From NCBI GenBank assembly GCA_013399875.1, contig VXAZ01007727.1:288956-352955 (forward strand): a stretch of DNA of 64,000 bases, given 5' to 3'. Position 1 is the first letter of the stretch; the number at the start of each line of letters is the position of its first letter. Source of the DNA: Gymnorhina tibicen (taxonomy: Eukaryota > Chordata > Aves > Passeriformes > Artamidae). The translations under genes and the position numbers were made by a program. Below the pieces are notes generated by a model. That model searched no databases. It saw nothing but the letters and a program-made list of their open reading frames with translations, and was not told the DNA's origin. Shown piece by piece: positions 63,601 through 64,000 of the stretch.

Positions 63601-64000
63601 TATCTAGAGTCAACACAACGCTATTGCAGATGAACTCCAACTTTCTTTTAAATTTGGACATTTCAGATGTTTACAGCAGTTTTTCCTTTCCCTTCTCCCC
63701 TCCATTGTCCCTTTTTACAAAGAATTCTTGAAAGACTATGGAGAAGTGACTTTTCTCTGTGAGACTCAGCTTTTAGTATTCACACAATGACCTTGCAGGG
63801 ATGCCCTGCTATGAAGCTGCTGAGAGACAGGGATTTTGAAGAACCCGTTATCTGTGTCACAGACAAGGACAGAGGACAAATCTCCCTTGATGTTGTGCCT
63901 GTAAGAGTATAATTCTTGCTGGTTTGGAAGCTCAGTATTTTCCTCATGGCTAATCATCTTGGTGGAGACCAGTTGCCAATGTTCCCTGCAAGTCTCTGAA
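60609..64000. other. Non-coding single-copy stretch to the window end
   Basis: No gene, RNA or clear repeat seen. Frames are at most about 80 codons. The CAATTAAACCC-like and TTTAAA words are ordinary AT-rich sequence. Nothing at the right edge indicates an exon. Confidence 0.5.

Noticed and set aside
1..64000. tRNA, rRNA, snRNA, known microRNA, CRISPR or bacterial-type systems
   Set aside because: I looked for characteristic boxes and known mature microRNA words and found none; the window is vertebrate nuclear DNA.

Overview
This window reads as non-coding nuclear DNA from a bird, probably part of a gene desert or a very large intron. The avian assignment rests on its repeats. There are CR1 LINE 3' ends, including the typical avian 3' tail at 16556-16690, and compact solo LTRs of the kind found in bird genomes. 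One LTR family looks passerine-like from memory, which I cannot confirm here. No open reading frame longer than about 175 codons exists. None of the longer ones resembles a protein I recognise, and stop codons are scattered as in random sequence. I therefore call no protein-coding gene, tRNA, rRNA or known microRNA.

Layout: 1-3370 is unique DNA with a GAGAA pentamer array (1529-1612). An old, broken CR1 copy lies at 3370-4062 and a short antisense CR1 piece at 4636-4700. From about 5 to 13 kb the DNA is mostly unique and includes blocks that look like conserved regulatory elements. The clearest is a CpG-rich block at 10420-10870; another is rich in homeodomain-type motifs at 7220-7400. A perfect 68-bp tandem duplication follows at 12985-13120. 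A 658-bp solo LTR with 5-bp target duplications sits at 13539-14196, and an inverted copy of the same family (667 bp, also with 5-bp duplications) sits at 25157-25823. Between them are the CR1 tail and a second LTR family at 23870-24231, which abuts an (AAT)n array and a 208-base assembly gap (23662-23869).

The second half, about 26-64 kb, is largely single-copy. It holds a 31-bp palindrome carrying two back-to-back interferon-response-type motifs (31138-31168) and tandem duplications at 36131-36497. Further on are a short minisatellite built from kappaB-like motifs (43768-43861), a 44-bp-period tandem array (58697-58872) and an (ATT)n array (60565-60608). It also holds a roughly 390-bp element with 45-bp terminal inverted repeats flanked by TTAA (51939-52341), a good candidate for a non-autonomous DNA transposon.

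There is no operon or pathway to describe. Any function would have to come from cis-regulatory elements or unseen non-coding transcripts. The items most worth checking are the TTAA-flanked inverted-repeat element, the CpG-rich block, the palindromic interferon-type site and the inverted LTR pair. All homology statements come from reading the sequence by eye; no search was run.
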